From Palsa-1150 sp964531095 (lineage in GTDB: Bacteria; Myxococcota_A; Polyangia; Polyangiales; Polyangiaceae), in contig CAZHED010000004.1 in NCBI GenBank assembly GCA_964531095.1, positions 131,479 to 195,478 on the forward strand: a stretch of 64,000 bases of DNA. Reading direction: 5' to 3'. This document shows positions 53,423 through 61,561 of this stretch, one piece after another (position 1 is the first letter of the stretch; each line of letters starts with the position of its first letter). A model generated the notes under the pieces. It was not told where the DNA came from. It was given only the letters and a program-made list of their open reading frames with translations, and made no database searches. The position numbers and the translations under genes are program-made.

Positions 53423-53985
53423 GGCGACGCCTCCACCTGCTTCTCGTACGCGGCGATGGAATCGACCTGGGCGAGCAGCAGGCCCAACTCATCGACGCCG
53501 GCCATGAGACAGTGTCGCGAAAAAGGGTCCAAGGAAAACGCCGCGCTCGGCCCGCCATCTTCGATAAACACCGCGAGCTTGTCCAAGTCGATCACCACCT
53601 CAGCGCCAGGAGATGCCGTCAGGCGAGCGTGAAAAGGCTCGTCGACGACGACGGGAACGATGCCGTTCTTGATCGCGTTGGCGCGGAAGATGTCTGCGAT
53701 CCCCAGCGCAATGATGGCGCGGAAGCCGGCGTCGAAAAGTGCCCACGGAGCATGTTCGCGCGAAGAGCCGCAGCCGAAGTTGCGCCCGGCCACCAGCACG
53801 TGCGCGCCGCGCGCCTCCGGACGATCGAGCGGGAAGTCCGGGCCGCGGCGATCCGCGAACAGATGGGCACCCAGACCCGCGCGCGAGGTCGTTTTCAGAA
53901 AGCGCGCTGGGATGATCTGGTCGGTGTCAGCGTCGTCGATCGGCAAAAGAACGAAGCGGGAGCGGATGGTACGGATCGGTTCCAT
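53419..53985 (-). CDS. leuD: 3-isopropylmalate dehydratase small subunit
   Basis: 188 residues from ATG 53985; the open frame upstream lies within leuC and is not used. LeuD forms the swivelling domain of the isomerase with LeuC. It shows 'LPIDDADTDQIIPARFLK', 'VLVAGRNFGCGSSREHAPWAL' in part, 'FRAIIALGIADIFRANAIKNGI' in part and 'HCLMAGVDELGLLL'. The ribosome binding site is weak. A 53-base gap separates it from leuC, the largest space in the operon after the leader, and it overlaps leuB by four bases. Confidence 0.96.
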   Translation of the reverse strand: MEPIRTIRSRFVLLPIDDADTDQIIPARFLKTTSRAGLGAHLFADRRGPDFPLDRPEARGAHVLVAGRNFGCGSSREHAPWALFDAGFRAIIALGIADIFRANAIKNGIVPVVVDEPFHARLTASPGAEVVIDLDKLAVFIEDGGPSAAFSLDPFSRHCLMAGVDELGLLLAQVDSIAAYEKQVEASP

Positions 53986-54038
53986 GGGTTCGTCTTCGGT
54001 TGAGGATGGGTCGGAGGCGTAACCGCTCCGAGATCTCG

Positions 54039-55442
54039 TCAGTCGATGAGCTCTCGGACGTCGGTGACCCGACCGGTCACGGCGGCAGCAGCGGCGGTGA
54101 GCGGGCTCGCGAGGAACGTCCGCCCTCCTGGCCCCTGGCGGCCTTCGAAGTTGCGATTGCTCGTGCTCACTGCGTACTGACCCGCGTCGAGACGGTCGCC
54201 GTTCATCGCGATGCACATCGAGCAGCCGGGTTCGCGCCACTCTGCGCCGGCTTCCAGGAAGACGCGGTCGAGACCCTCGGCCTCGGCGCGGTGCTTGACC
54301 TGCTGGGACCCGGCGACGACGAGCATGCGCACGCCCGGCGCTACGTGGCGTCCGCGCATCACTGTCGCTGCCTGGCGCAGATCGCTCAGGCGCGCGTTCG
54401 TGCAGCTTCCGACGAAGACCACGTCGACCCGGTGCCCGAGCAGCGGTTTGCCGGCCTCGACACCCATATACGCGAGCGCGCGGGCGCGAGTCGTGTCGCC
54501 GTTCGCCTCCGGAACGGGCGACCCAATGGGAATCGCGGTTGAGGGGTCGGTGCCGAAGGTGATCATCGGCGAGAGTTGCGAAGCATCCAGCGACACTTCT
54601 CGATCGAACGACGCGTCGTCATCGGTTCGAAGGTCCCGCCAGCGAGAGAGGGATCGCTCCCATGACGGCCCTTGCGGCGCCTCCGGGCACTTCGCGAGCC
54701 ATTCGAAAGTCGTGTCGTCGGGGGCGACCATGCCGGCGCGGGCGCCGCCTTCGATGGTCATGTTGCACACGGTCATGCGCTCTTCCATGCTCATCGCGCG
54801 GATGGTGGAGCCCGCGTACTCGATCACGTGGCGGGCGCCGCCCGCCGTTCCGATCTTGGCGATCAGCGCGAGAACGACGTCCTTTGCGGTCACGCCCCGA
54901 GGCGGCTTGCCGTCGATGGTCGCGCGCATCGTGCGAGGGCGACGCTGGAGGAGGCACTGGGTAGCCAGAACGTGCCCGACCTCGCTCGTACCGATCCCGA
55001 ACGCCAGCGCCCCGAACGCACCGTGCGTGCTCGTGTGGCTGTCGCCGCAGGTAATGGTCATGCCCGGACGTGTCAACCCGAGCTCCGGCGCGATGACGTG
55101 GACGATCCCTTGGTGGTCGTCTCCGAGCGCATAAAGACGAATGCCTTGTTCGCGGCAGTTGCGCTCGAGGCGATCGATCTGCGCCTTCGCGTCCTGGTCG
55201 GCGACCACCCGCGGCCCGCGCGCGGGGCGTGGCGTCGTCGGCGTCGAGTGGTCCATCGTCGCCACGGTTCGGTCTGGGCGTCGCACCCGCAGGCCCCGCT
55301 CGCGCAGAACCTCGAATGCCTGCGGCGACGTCACTTCGTGGACGAGGTGCAGGTCGACGTACAAAACCGCTGGCGTCGACTCCGACTCGGGGGCGACCAC
55401 GTGGCCGCTCCACACTTTTCCGAAGAGCGTAGATTCGCTCAC
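54039..55442 (-). CDS. leuC: 3-isopropylmalate dehydratase large subunit
   Basis: 467 residues, the bacterial LeuC length. This aconitase-family subunit binds a [4Fe-4S] cluster that takes part in isomerising isopropylmalate; the cysteines are in 'VFVGSCTNARLSDL' and 'GCSMCIAMNGD'. 'TLFGKVWSGHVV', 'GDSHTSTHGAFGALAFGIGT' and 'SNRNFEGRQGPGGRTFLASP' are standard. With LeuD it probably also serves the citramalate branch to isoleucine, since a cimA gene lies just upstream. The start overlaps the cimA stop by four bases. Dependence on an Fe-S cluster links it to the isc operon in the same window. Confidence 0.97.
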   Translation of the reverse strand: MSESTLFGKVWSGHVVAPESESTPAVLYVDLHLVHEVTSPQAFEVLRERGLRVRRPDRTVATMDHSTPTTPRPARGPRVVADQDAKAQIDRLERNCREQGIRLYALGDDHQGIVHVIAPELGLTRPGMTITCGDSHTSTHGAFGALAFGIGTSEVGHVLATQCLLQRRPRTMRATIDGKPPRGVTAKDVVLALIAKIGTAGGARHVIEYAGSTIRAMSMEERMTVCNMTIEGGARAGMVAPDDTTFEWLAKCPEAPQGPSWERSLSRWRDLRTDDDASFDREVSLDASQLSPMITFGTDPSTAIPIGSPVPEANGDTTRARALAYMGVEAGKPLLGHRVDVVFVGSCTNARLSDLRQAATVMRGRHVAPGVRMLVVAGSQQVKHRAEAEGLDRVFLEAGAEWREPGCSMCIAMNGDRLDAGQYAVSTSNRNFEGRQGPGGRTFLASPLTAAAAAVTGRVTDVRELID

Positions 55443-57106
55443 GATGCCGCTCCCATGTTTCGACCGCGCCCTTGCGGAGCCGACGGCCCGTCCGCGTCTC
55501 CCGGCGTGGCGTGGTCAACGTTCAACGAGCCGCCGTCGGTCGCGACACGAGGGGACTCATGACGCAGCACGCAAAGCTCATAGCTGTCGAGGAGCGCTTG
55601 GCAACTCGCCTCGATGATGCTCTCGGAACAGCCGACGGTGATCCAGCGGGCGTCGCCGTGCGCCGCCTCGAGCAGCACGCGGGTCGTCGCCGCGGTGGCG
55701 CGCTCGGGGTCCAGGATGCGGACCTTGTAGTCCACGAGCCGCAGCCGTTCGAGCTCGGCAAAGCGAGGGACCAGGGTTTGCCGCAGAGCGCGATCCAGCG
55801 CGTCGACCGGACCGCTGCCCTCCGCCTCGGTGCTTACCGCGTCGGCCTGCACGCGGAGCGTGACGGAGGCCTTTGTCGCCATCCCTTTGTGGATGTCCGT
55901 CCGCGAAACGACCGTGATGTCGACGATTTCGAAGGGAGCGACGTAACCGTCTTGGGCCCTCCGCATCACGAGCTCCACCGTGCCGTCCGCGGCCTCGAGC
56001 TGGAAGCCCCTATTTTCCATGTCTTTGACCCGGGCGAGCACCGCTGCTTCCTGATCGCCCACGTCCAGCCCGAGCGACCTTGCGCGCGCCCGGAGATTGC
56101 CGCGTCCGGAAAGCTCCGAGACGAGAATGCGCCGGACGTTTCCCACGGCGGCGGGGGGCACGTGCTCGTACGCACCCTCGAGCCGCTCCGAGGCGGCGGC
56201 ATGATAACCCGCTTTGTGGGCGAACGCGGCGGCACCCACGTACGGCGCGAACGGATCCGGAGCGATGTTCGCGATCTCGCTCGCCCGCCGTGAGAGCTCG
56301 GTCAGGCGACGCAGCGCTCGCTCGTCGACGCAGCTCTTCGCGAGCTTCAACGTGAGCGTGGGCGCGAGCGAGATCAGATTCGCGTTGCCGCACCGCTCGC
56401 CCCAGCCGTTGATCGTTCCCTGGACCATCTGCGCGCCAGCTTCCACGGCGGCGAGGCTGTTCGCGACGGCGAGCTCCGAGTCGTTGTGCGTGTGAACCCC
56501 GATCCGCGTGCCCTCGAAGGGCGCAAGGGCAGCGCGGGTCTCGCCGACGACGCGACCCACCCACGCGGGCAGGCTGCCCCCGTTGGTGTCACATAAGACG
56601 ATCCAGTCGGCCCCGGCCGCGGCCGCGGCGTGCACGGACGCGAGAGCGTACTTTCGATCCTCGCCCATCGCGTCGAAGAAATGCTCCGCGTCGAACACCA
56701 CTTCGCGCCCGCGTTGCTTTGCGAAGGCCACGCTCTCGGCGATCATCGCGAGGTTCTCTTCCACGGAGACGCCGAGCACGTGCACGACGTGCCGCCGCGA
56801 CGACTTGCCGACGAAGGCTACCGTAGGGGTTTCGGCGGCGATAAGGGTACGCAAGTTGATGTCGCTGTCGGCGCGGACTCCGGCGCGACGGGTCCCGCCG
56901 AAGGCCACGAGCTTCGCGTGGCGAGGCTTTGCGCGACGGAAGAACTCCGCGTCACGGGGGTTGGACGACGGGAAGCCGCCTTCGATGTAAGGAACGCCGA
57001 ACTCGTCGAGCAGATCCAGGATGCGGATCTTGTCGTCCAGCGAAAACCCAAGTCCTTCGCGCTGCGCCCCATCGCGCAACGTCGTGTCGTAAAGCCATAC
57101 GTCCAT
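55439..57106 (-). CDS. cimA: (R)-citramalate synthase CimA
   Basis: 555 residues. CimA condenses pyruvate and acetyl-CoA to (R)-citramalate, giving 2-oxobutyrate for isoleucine without threonine. It belongs to the LeuA/CimA family but starts 'LYDTTLRDGAQREGLGFSLD', with Ala-Gln-Arg in place of LeuA's Glu-Gln-Ser, as in the Geobacter-type citramalate synthases. The metal-binding HxH is canonical (GVHTHNDSELAVANS), and 'NGWGERCGNANL' and 'ERLEGAYEHVPP' fit. The C-terminal regulatory domain is present ('TLRVQADAVSTEAEGSGPVDAL' in part, 'VDYKVRILDPE', 'GCSESIIEASCQALLDS'), so feedback control, by isoleucine in known cases, is likely. A Pro/Gly-rich tail is added. Confidence 0.94.
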   Translation of the reverse strand: MDVWLYDTTLRDGAQREGLGFSLDDKIRILDLLDEFGVPYIEGGFPSSNPRDAEFFRRAKPRHAKLVAFGGTRRAGVRADSDINLRTLIAAETPTVAFVGKSSRRHVVHVLGVSVEENLAMIAESVAFAKQRGREVVFDAEHFFDAMGEDRKYALASVHAAAAAGADWIVLCDTNGGSLPAWVGRVVGETRAALAPFEGTRIGVHTHNDSELAVANSLAAVEAGAQMVQGTINGWGERCGNANLISLAPTLTLKLAKSCVDERALRRLTELSRRASEIANIAPDPFAPYVGAAAFAHKAGYHAAASERLEGAYEHVPPAAVGNVRRILVSELSGRGNLRARARSLGLDVGDQEAAVLARVKDMENRGFQLEAADGTVELVMRRAQDGYVAPFEIVDITVVSRTDIHKGMATKASVTLRVQADAVSTEAEGSGPVDALDRALRQTLVPRFAELERLRLVDYKVRILDPERATAATTRVLLEAAHGDARWITVGCSESIIEASCQALLDSYELCVLRHESPRVATDGGSLNVDHATPGDADGPSAPQGRGRNMGAAS

Positions 57107-57109
57107 GAG

Positions 57110-58288
57110 TCAGGGACCCCAGTGCAGCATGGCGCGTCCTTCGAGAATGGAGCGCAGGTCGTCGTCGTCGATCTCTTTCTTGTGCTCGGCCACGCGCTTG
57201 ACCATTGCGAGCGCGTCGTCGAGGCGCTCTTCGCGCACGCTGAAGCCGAGCTGCTCGAGCCGCTTGCGAAGCGCGTGCCGACCGCTGTGCTTGCCCAGCA
57301 CCAGGCGCGACGTGCCGAAGCCGACGTCTTCGGGCCGCATCACCTCGTATGTGGCTCGATTGGCGAGAACGCCGTGCTGATGAATCCCCGACTCGTGCGC
57401 GAAGGCGTTCGAGCCGACGACCGCCTTGTTGGGGGGAACGGTGAATCCGGTGATGCGGGACACGAGGCGGCTCGTCGGACAGAGCAGGCGTGCCTGGATG
57501 CCAACGCTCACGCCGAGGTAGTCGCGACGGGTGATCATGGCCATCACGATCTCTTCGAGGGCGCAATTGCCGGCGCGCTCGCCGAGGCCGTTGATCGTAC
57601 AAGCAACCTGGCGCGCCCCGGCCTCGACCGCCGCGAAGCTGTTGGCGACCGCGAGGCCCAGGTCGTCGTGGCAGTCAGTGCTGAGCGTCACCCCCTCGAT
57701 GCCGTGTACACCAGCGCGCAGATTGCGAAAGATCGCGGCAATCTCCGTGGGGACGGAGTACCCGACCGTGTCCGGAATGTTGATGGTCTTTGCGCCGGCC
57801 GCGATCGCCCGCTCGACCACCTCCGCGAGAAAGTCCGGCTCCGTTCGACAAGCGTCTTCCGCCGAGAACTCGATGTCCTCCCACCGGGATCGCGCGTACG
57901 AGACGCCTTCCGAGACGGTCGCCAGAATCTGTTCGCGCGACATCCGCAGCTTGTGCTCGCGGTGGATGGGGCTCGTCGCGAGAAACACGTGAATCCTTTT
58001 TCGCGTCGCGTCGCGCACCGCCTCGACCGCGCGGTCGATGTCCTCGCGGACGCAGCGCGCGAGGGCGCAAATCATCGGGCCCTCGATCGTGCGCGCGATG
58101 GCCCGCACGCCCTCGAATACGCCGAGCGACGCGGCCGGGAACCCGGCCTCGATGGCGTCGACATGCAGGTCCCGCAGGGCACGCGCGATCTCTAGCTTCT
58201 CTTCCAGCGTGATCGAAACGCCAGGAGACTGTTCGCCGTCGCGCAATGTCGTATCGAAGATGGCTACGTAGGGCTGCGTTGCGCTCAT
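57110..58288 (-). CDS. leuA: 2-isopropylmalate synthase, short form without regulatory domain
   Basis: 392 residues against about 510-520 for typical LeuA. The catalytic barrel is complete: 'IFDTTLRDGEQSPGVSITLEEK' in part, 'TINIPDTVGYSVPTEI', 'INGLGERAGNCALEEIVMA' and 'AFAHESGIHQHGVLANRATYE' in part. It ends at 'KKEIDDDDLRSILEGRAMLH', just where the C-terminal leucine-binding domain begins in other bacteria; three bases later cimA starts, so no remnant is left. The metal motif is STDCHDDLGLA, with Asp in place of the first His of HxH. Leucine feedback is therefore probably lost; activity may need checking. It condenses 2-oxoisovalerate with acetyl-CoA. Confidence 0.9.
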   Translation of the reverse strand: MSATQPYVAIFDTTLRDGEQSPGVSITLEEKLEIARALRDLHVDAIEAGFPAASLGVFEGVRAIARTIEGPMICALARCVREDIDRAVEAVRDATRKRIHVFLATSPIHREHKLRMSREQILATVSEGVSYARSRWEDIEFSAEDACRTEPDFLAEVVERAIAAGAKTINIPDTVGYSVPTEIAAIFRNLRAGVHGIEGVTLSTDCHDDLGLAVANSFAAVEAGARQVACTINGLGERAGNCALEEIVMAMITRRDYLGVSVGIQARLLCPTSRLVSRITGFTVPPNKAVVGSNAFAHESGIHQHGVLANRATYEVMRPEDVGFGTSRLVLGKHSGRHALRKRLEQLGFSVREERLDDALAMVKRVAEHKKEIDDDDLRSILEGRAMLHWGP

Positions 58289-58292
58289 GGCT

Positions 58293-58565
58293 TCAGACCT
58301 CTTTCGCGCGAACGCCGGCGAGCCGGGGCACTTGCGCTTCGCTCTCGTCGAGATGAACCGACTCCACCTCGATCAAGCGCTCGACCTGACGCGCGAGTAT
58401 CTCGGGGGATCGATCCCCCTCGAGCGTCGCATGCACGGTCATCGTCGAACCGTCGCGGGAGGCTCGTGCCTCCAGCGCGGAGACCTGCCAGGCGCGGCGG
58501 CGAAAGAGGCCGATCAAACGCTCGAGCTCTCCTTCTGAACGCCGCAGTCGAACTACGATTCTCAT
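58293..58565 (-). CDS. ilvN: Acetolactate synthase small subunit (single ACT domain)
   Basis: 90 residues from ATG 58565, which overlaps the ilvB stop by four bases. One ACT domain is recognisable: MRIVVRLRRSEGELERLIGL, 'RRRAWQVSALEARASRDGS', 'MTVHATLEGDRSPEILARQVERL' in part and 'VESVHLDES'. Typical IlvH/IlvN proteins have about 160 residues with a second C-terminal domain; this one is closer to the E. coli IlvM/IlvN size. It activates IlvB and may bind valine. Whether it gives valine sensitivity cannot be seen. leuA begins four bases after its stop. Confidence 0.85.
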   Translation of the reverse strand: MRIVVRLRRSEGELERLIGLFRRRAWQVSALEARASRDGSTMTVHATLEGDRSPEILARQVERLIEVESVHLDESEAQVPRLAGVRAKEV

Positions 58566-60259
58566 CGCGCCCCTCCCGCCGCTGGGCGCGGCGTTTTGTG
58601 ATCGTCGTCGAGCATCGAAGAGTTCGCGGCACCCGGTTTGACGATCGGCCACACGTTCGCTGCCGGGTCCACGACAACATGGCATAGCAGCGGTCCCGGC
58701 CCGCCGACGATCCGCTCCACCGCTTGCTCGACCTGGTCGGCGCGGTCCACCCGGAACGCCGGGATCCCGAAGGCCTCTGCGACGCGCACGAAGTCGGGGT
58801 TGTCGCTCAGGTCGATCTCGCTGTAGCGCTCCTCGTGAAAGAGCTCCTGCCACTGGCGCACAAGCCCCAGCCCGCGGTTGTCGACCAGCACGATCCGCAG
58901 CGGCAGGGCATACCGCACGACGGTCGCCAGCTCCTGAAGGTTCATCATGATCGATCCGTCGCCGGTGACCGTGATCACGAGCGACCCGGGACGGGCGAAG
59001 CACGCGCCCACCGCAGCGGGGAGCCCGAATCCCATCGCCCCCAGTCCACCGCTCGTCAGATGGCGATCGGGGGAGTCGAAGTGGACGTGCTGCGCCACCC
59101 ACATCTGGTGCTGGCCGACGTCGCAGGCGAAGGTCGCGTCGCGCGGCGCCCGATCCGAGAGCCGCCGCAGGAGCGTCGGCGCGTGCACGCGCGCGTCGCG
59201 AGGGGAGGGGTCCAGCACGTATTGGCGCTTCCACTGGAGGCATTCCGTCCGCCATGGCTCGATGTTGTCCAGGGGACGGGCCAGCTCTCGCAGCGCCACG
59301 CGCGCGTCGCCGACGAGGGCGACGTTGGCTCGCCGCAGCTTTCCCACTTCGGCCGCGTCGATGTCGATGTGAATGACTTCGGCGTGCGGCGCGAAGTCCG
59401 CGAGCTTCCCGGTGGCGCGATCGTCGAACCGGGCACACGCGCACAGCAGCAGGTCGGCCTCTTGGACCGCGTAGTTGGCGGCTTTCGTCCCGTGCATTCC
59501 GAGCATTCCGAGGGCCAGCGGGTGGTCGGTGGGGACGCTCCCGAGGGCCATCAGGGTCGACACGAACGGGAGGCGCGTCGTCTCGACCAGCGCGCGGAGC
59601 TCAGGAATGGCGCGCGCACGGCGGACTCCGCCACCGATGTAGAGCAGGGGTTTGCGCGCCCGCTCCAGCGCACGAATGGCGCGCCCGATGGCCTCGGGAT
59701 CCGGCGCCTTGACGGGATCCGGCACCGACGCCAACCGAACCGTCGGAGGGACGCGATCGTCGACCGGGGCGTACGCAACGTCTTTCGGGATGTCGACCAG
59801 CACGGGCCCCGGGCGCCCGCTCCGCGCGATTCGAAACGCTTCGCGCACGACGTCGCTCATGTCCGCGGCTCGCCGGACGACGAAGCCGTGCTTGACCACG
59901 GGCATCGTCATCCCGAGCACGTCGAGCTCCTGGAACGCGTCGGTTCCCATCAGCGTCGTCGCCACTTGCCCGGTGATGATGACCATCGGCACCGAGTCGG
60001 CGAACGCGTCGGCGATTCCGGTGACCAGGTTCGTGGCCCCGGGTCCTGACGTCGCGATGCAAACGCCGACCTGACCGGTCGCGCGCGCCCAGCCGTTGGC
60101 CGCGAACGCCGCGGCCTGCTCGTGACGTACCAGGATGTGGCGCAGCTTCGAGTCGACTAGCGCGTCGTAGACGGGGAGAATCGCACCCCCCGGATAGCCG
60201 AAGACGATGTCGACGCCTTCGGCCTCGAGCGCCCGCACGAGAGCGGCGGCCGCATTCAT
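58562..60259 (-). CDS. ilvB: Acetolactate synthase large subunit
   Basis: 565 residues from ATG 60259, overlapping the ilvC stop by four bases; the longer open frame upstream is an ilvC shadow. This ThDP-dependent enzyme makes acetolactate and acetohydroxybutyrate. Key parts: 'GYPGGAILPVYDAL', catalytic Glu in 'HEQAAAFAANGWARATG', 'QVATTLMGTDAFQELD' for FAD/substrate, and the ThDP motif 'TVTGDGSIMMNLQELATV' to 'VDNRGLGLVRQWQ'. The C-terminal tail is about 25 residues of low complexity. Regulation is by the adjacent ACT subunit and by the attenuator ahead of ilvC. Confidence 0.96.
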   Translation of the reverse strand: MNAAAALVRALEAEGVDIVFGYPGGAILPVYDALVDSKLRHILVRHEQAAAFAANGWARATGQVGVCIATSGPGATNLVTGIADAFADSVPMVIITGQVATTLMGTDAFQELDVLGMTMPVVKHGFVVRRAADMSDVVREAFRIARSGRPGPVLVDIPKDVAYAPVDDRVPPTVRLASVPDPVKAPDPEAIGRAIRALERARKPLLYIGGGVRRARAIPELRALVETTRLPFVSTLMALGSVPTDHPLALGMLGMHGTKAANYAVQEADLLLCACARFDDRATGKLADFAPHAEVIHIDIDAAEVGKLRRANVALVGDARVALRELARPLDNIEPWRTECLQWKRQYVLDPSPRDARVHAPTLLRRLSDRAPRDATFACDVGQHQMWVAQHVHFDSPDRHLTSGGLGAMGFGLPAAVGACFARPGSLVITVTGDGSIMMNLQELATVVRYALPLRIVLVDNRGLGLVRQWQELFHEERYSEIDLSDNPDFVRVAEAFGIPAFRVDRADQVEQAVERIVGGPGPLLCHVVVDPAANVWPIVKPGAANSSMLDDDHKTPRPAAGGAR

Positions 60260-61326
60260 CGTTTGACCTCGGTCAGGTGTGCGCCGCGCGCCGGCGCCGA
60301 CGAGGTCGCGCCGGAACCGGCGGCCGCGCCGTCGCGGTCTCCCTCGGAGAGCCAGGACATGCGCTCGCGCAGCTTGGCGCCGACCTTCTCGATCGGGTGC
60401 TCGAGGTCGCGGGCCATCAGTCGCGAATAGCGTGGCCGCCCCGCCTGGTCTTCGAGGATCCACTCGCTCGCGAACGCTCCGGAGCGGATCTCTTCGAGCA
60501 CTGTACGCATCGTCTCGCGCACGTGGGCGTCGACGATGCGCGGCCCGCGCGACAGGTCGCCGTACTTGGCGGTCTCACTGACGAAGCGGTGCATCTTCGC
60601 AAAACCACCCTCGTAGAGTAGATCGACGATGAGCTTGAGCTCGTGCAAGCACTCGAAGTACGCGATCTCCGGCTGATAGCCGGCGTCGGTGAGCGTTTCG
60701 AAGGCAGCCGCCACGAGCTCGGTCACGCCGCCGCAGAGGACCGCCTGCTCGCCGAACAGGTCGGTTTCCGTCTCCTCGGCGAAAGTCGTCTCGAGCACCG
60801 CGGCGCGCGTGCCGCCGATGCCGCGTGCGTACCCGAGCGCCCGGTCGCGCGCGTGGCCCGTCGCGTCCTGATGCACCGCGAGCAGGCACGGGACGCCGTG
60901 CCCCTGCGTGTACGTGCGCCGCACGAGCCGCCCGGGCGCTTTGGGCGCGATGAGAGTCACGTCCACTTCGCGCGGAGGTGTGATGCGGCCGTAGTGGATG
61001 GCGAAGCCGTGCGCGAAAAGGAGCATGGCGCCTTGGCGCAGATGAGGCGCCACCTCTTCTTGCCAGACGCGCGGCTGTGCCATGTCGGGCACGAGCATGG
61101 CGACGATATCGGCGTCGGCGACCGCCTCGGTCACGGAGCGCGGCTTGAAGCCGTCGCGCTCGGCGAGCGCCCACGTAGCGCCTCCGCGACGGAGGCCGAC
61201 GAGCACTTCGCGTCCGTCGTCGCGCAGATTGAGCGCGTGCGCGCGTCCCTGGCTGCCGTATCCCACGACGGCGATGCGTTTGTCGGAAAAAGAAGAGGCG
61301 GTGTCGGAAGCGTTCTGGGTCCTCAT
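60256..61326 (-). CDS. ilvC: Ketol-acid reductoisomerase
   Basis: 356 residues, class I KARI. The NADPH-binding start is IAVVGYGSQGRAHALNLRDD; 'TFAEETETDLFGEQAVLCGG', 'YQPEIAYFECLHELKLIVDL' and 'METAKYGD'-like 'SETAKYGDLSRGPRIVDA' hold the Mg-binding acidic residues. The normally strict PKGPGH motif reads PKAPGRLVRR, an unusual change next to the cofactor. A C-terminal extension of about 30 residues is Gly/Ala/Ser-rich. It is the first structural gene of the operon, 38 bases after the attenuator's U-run, with GGAAATG near the start for ribosome binding. Confidence 0.95.
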   Translation of the reverse strand: MRTQNASDTASSFSDKRIAVVGYGSQGRAHALNLRDDGREVLVGLRRGGATWALAERDGFKPRSVTEAVADADIVAMLVPDMAQPRVWQEEVAPHLRQGAMLLFAHGFAIHYGRITPPREVDVTLIAPKAPGRLVRRTYTQGHGVPCLLAVHQDATGHARDRALGYARGIGGTRAAVLETTFAEETETDLFGEQAVLCGGVTELVAAAFETLTDAGYQPEIAYFECLHELKLIVDLLYEGGFAKMHRFVSETAKYGDLSRGPRIVDAHVRETMRTVLEEIRSGAFASEWILEDQAGRPRYSRLMARDLEHPIEKVGAKLRERMSWLSEGDRDGAAAGSGATSSAPARGAHLTEVKR

Positions 61327-61364
61327 GATTCACATTTCCTTTGCGTTCTCGGTCAATGGGGATG

Positions 61365-61399
61365 AAAAAAAACCCCCGCACCGTCTGCCGGTGCGGGGG
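61365..61399 (-). terminator. Attenuator terminator before ilvC
   Basis: Read on the minus strand: an 11-base stem (CCCCCGCACCG at 61389-61399, CGGTGCGGGGG at 61373-61383), a five-base loop and then eight T (61365-61372). This is a textbook intrinsic terminator located between the leader peptide stop (61423) and ilvC (61326), so readthrough must be regulated. The stem is perfectly complementary. Confidence 0.95.
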
Positions 61400-61458
61400 C
61401 CGCGGTGGCGTCTACTGACGCTTCACCTTGGCGGCCCGCACCCGGCCTCAAGGAGGCC
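61387..61458 (-). promoter_or_regulatory. Pause hairpin and antiterminator pairing of the ilv attenuator
   Basis: GGCCTC-CTT-GAGGCC (61444-61458, minus strand) is a perfect six-base-pair hairpin inside leader codons 32-36. GCCGGGTGCGGGCCGC (61431-61446) can instead pair with GCGGCCCCCGCACCGGC (61387-61403), with three unpaired bases, and this partner covers the 5' half of the terminator stem. The two pairings and the terminator exclude one another, as in enterobacterial ilv/leu/trp leaders. A ribosome stalled at the Ile/Val/Leu codons would leave 61431-61446 free for antitermination. Confidence 0.85.
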
Positions 61459-61551
61459 GAGAATGCCGATGGGAATGAGAACGATGGACGACCGCACGTC
61501 TGCTACGACGCTAGTCGCAGCCAGAGAGCGGGCGAACAAAACATCCTTCAT
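61423..61551 (-). CDS. ilvL: ilv operon leader peptide
   Basis: 42 codons from ATG 61551 to TGA 61423-61425, too small for normal gene calling. 15 of 42 residues are Ile, Val or Leu, and codons 23-34 read SIVLIPIGILGLL without its first Ser: 9 of 12 are branched-chain residues. The peptide ends EAGCGPPR. Its codons overlap the pause and antiterminator segments, and the terminator lies 23 bases after the stop. This is the standard design for attenuation by charged Ile/Val/Leu tRNA. No good Shine-Dalgarno precedes the ATG; the candidate promoter would place the transcript start within about five bases of it, so it may be leaderless. Confidence 0.88.
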   Translation of the reverse strand: MKDVLFARSLAATSVVADVRSSIVLIPIGILGLLEAGCGPPR

Positions 61552-61561
61552 GGCGGACCGG

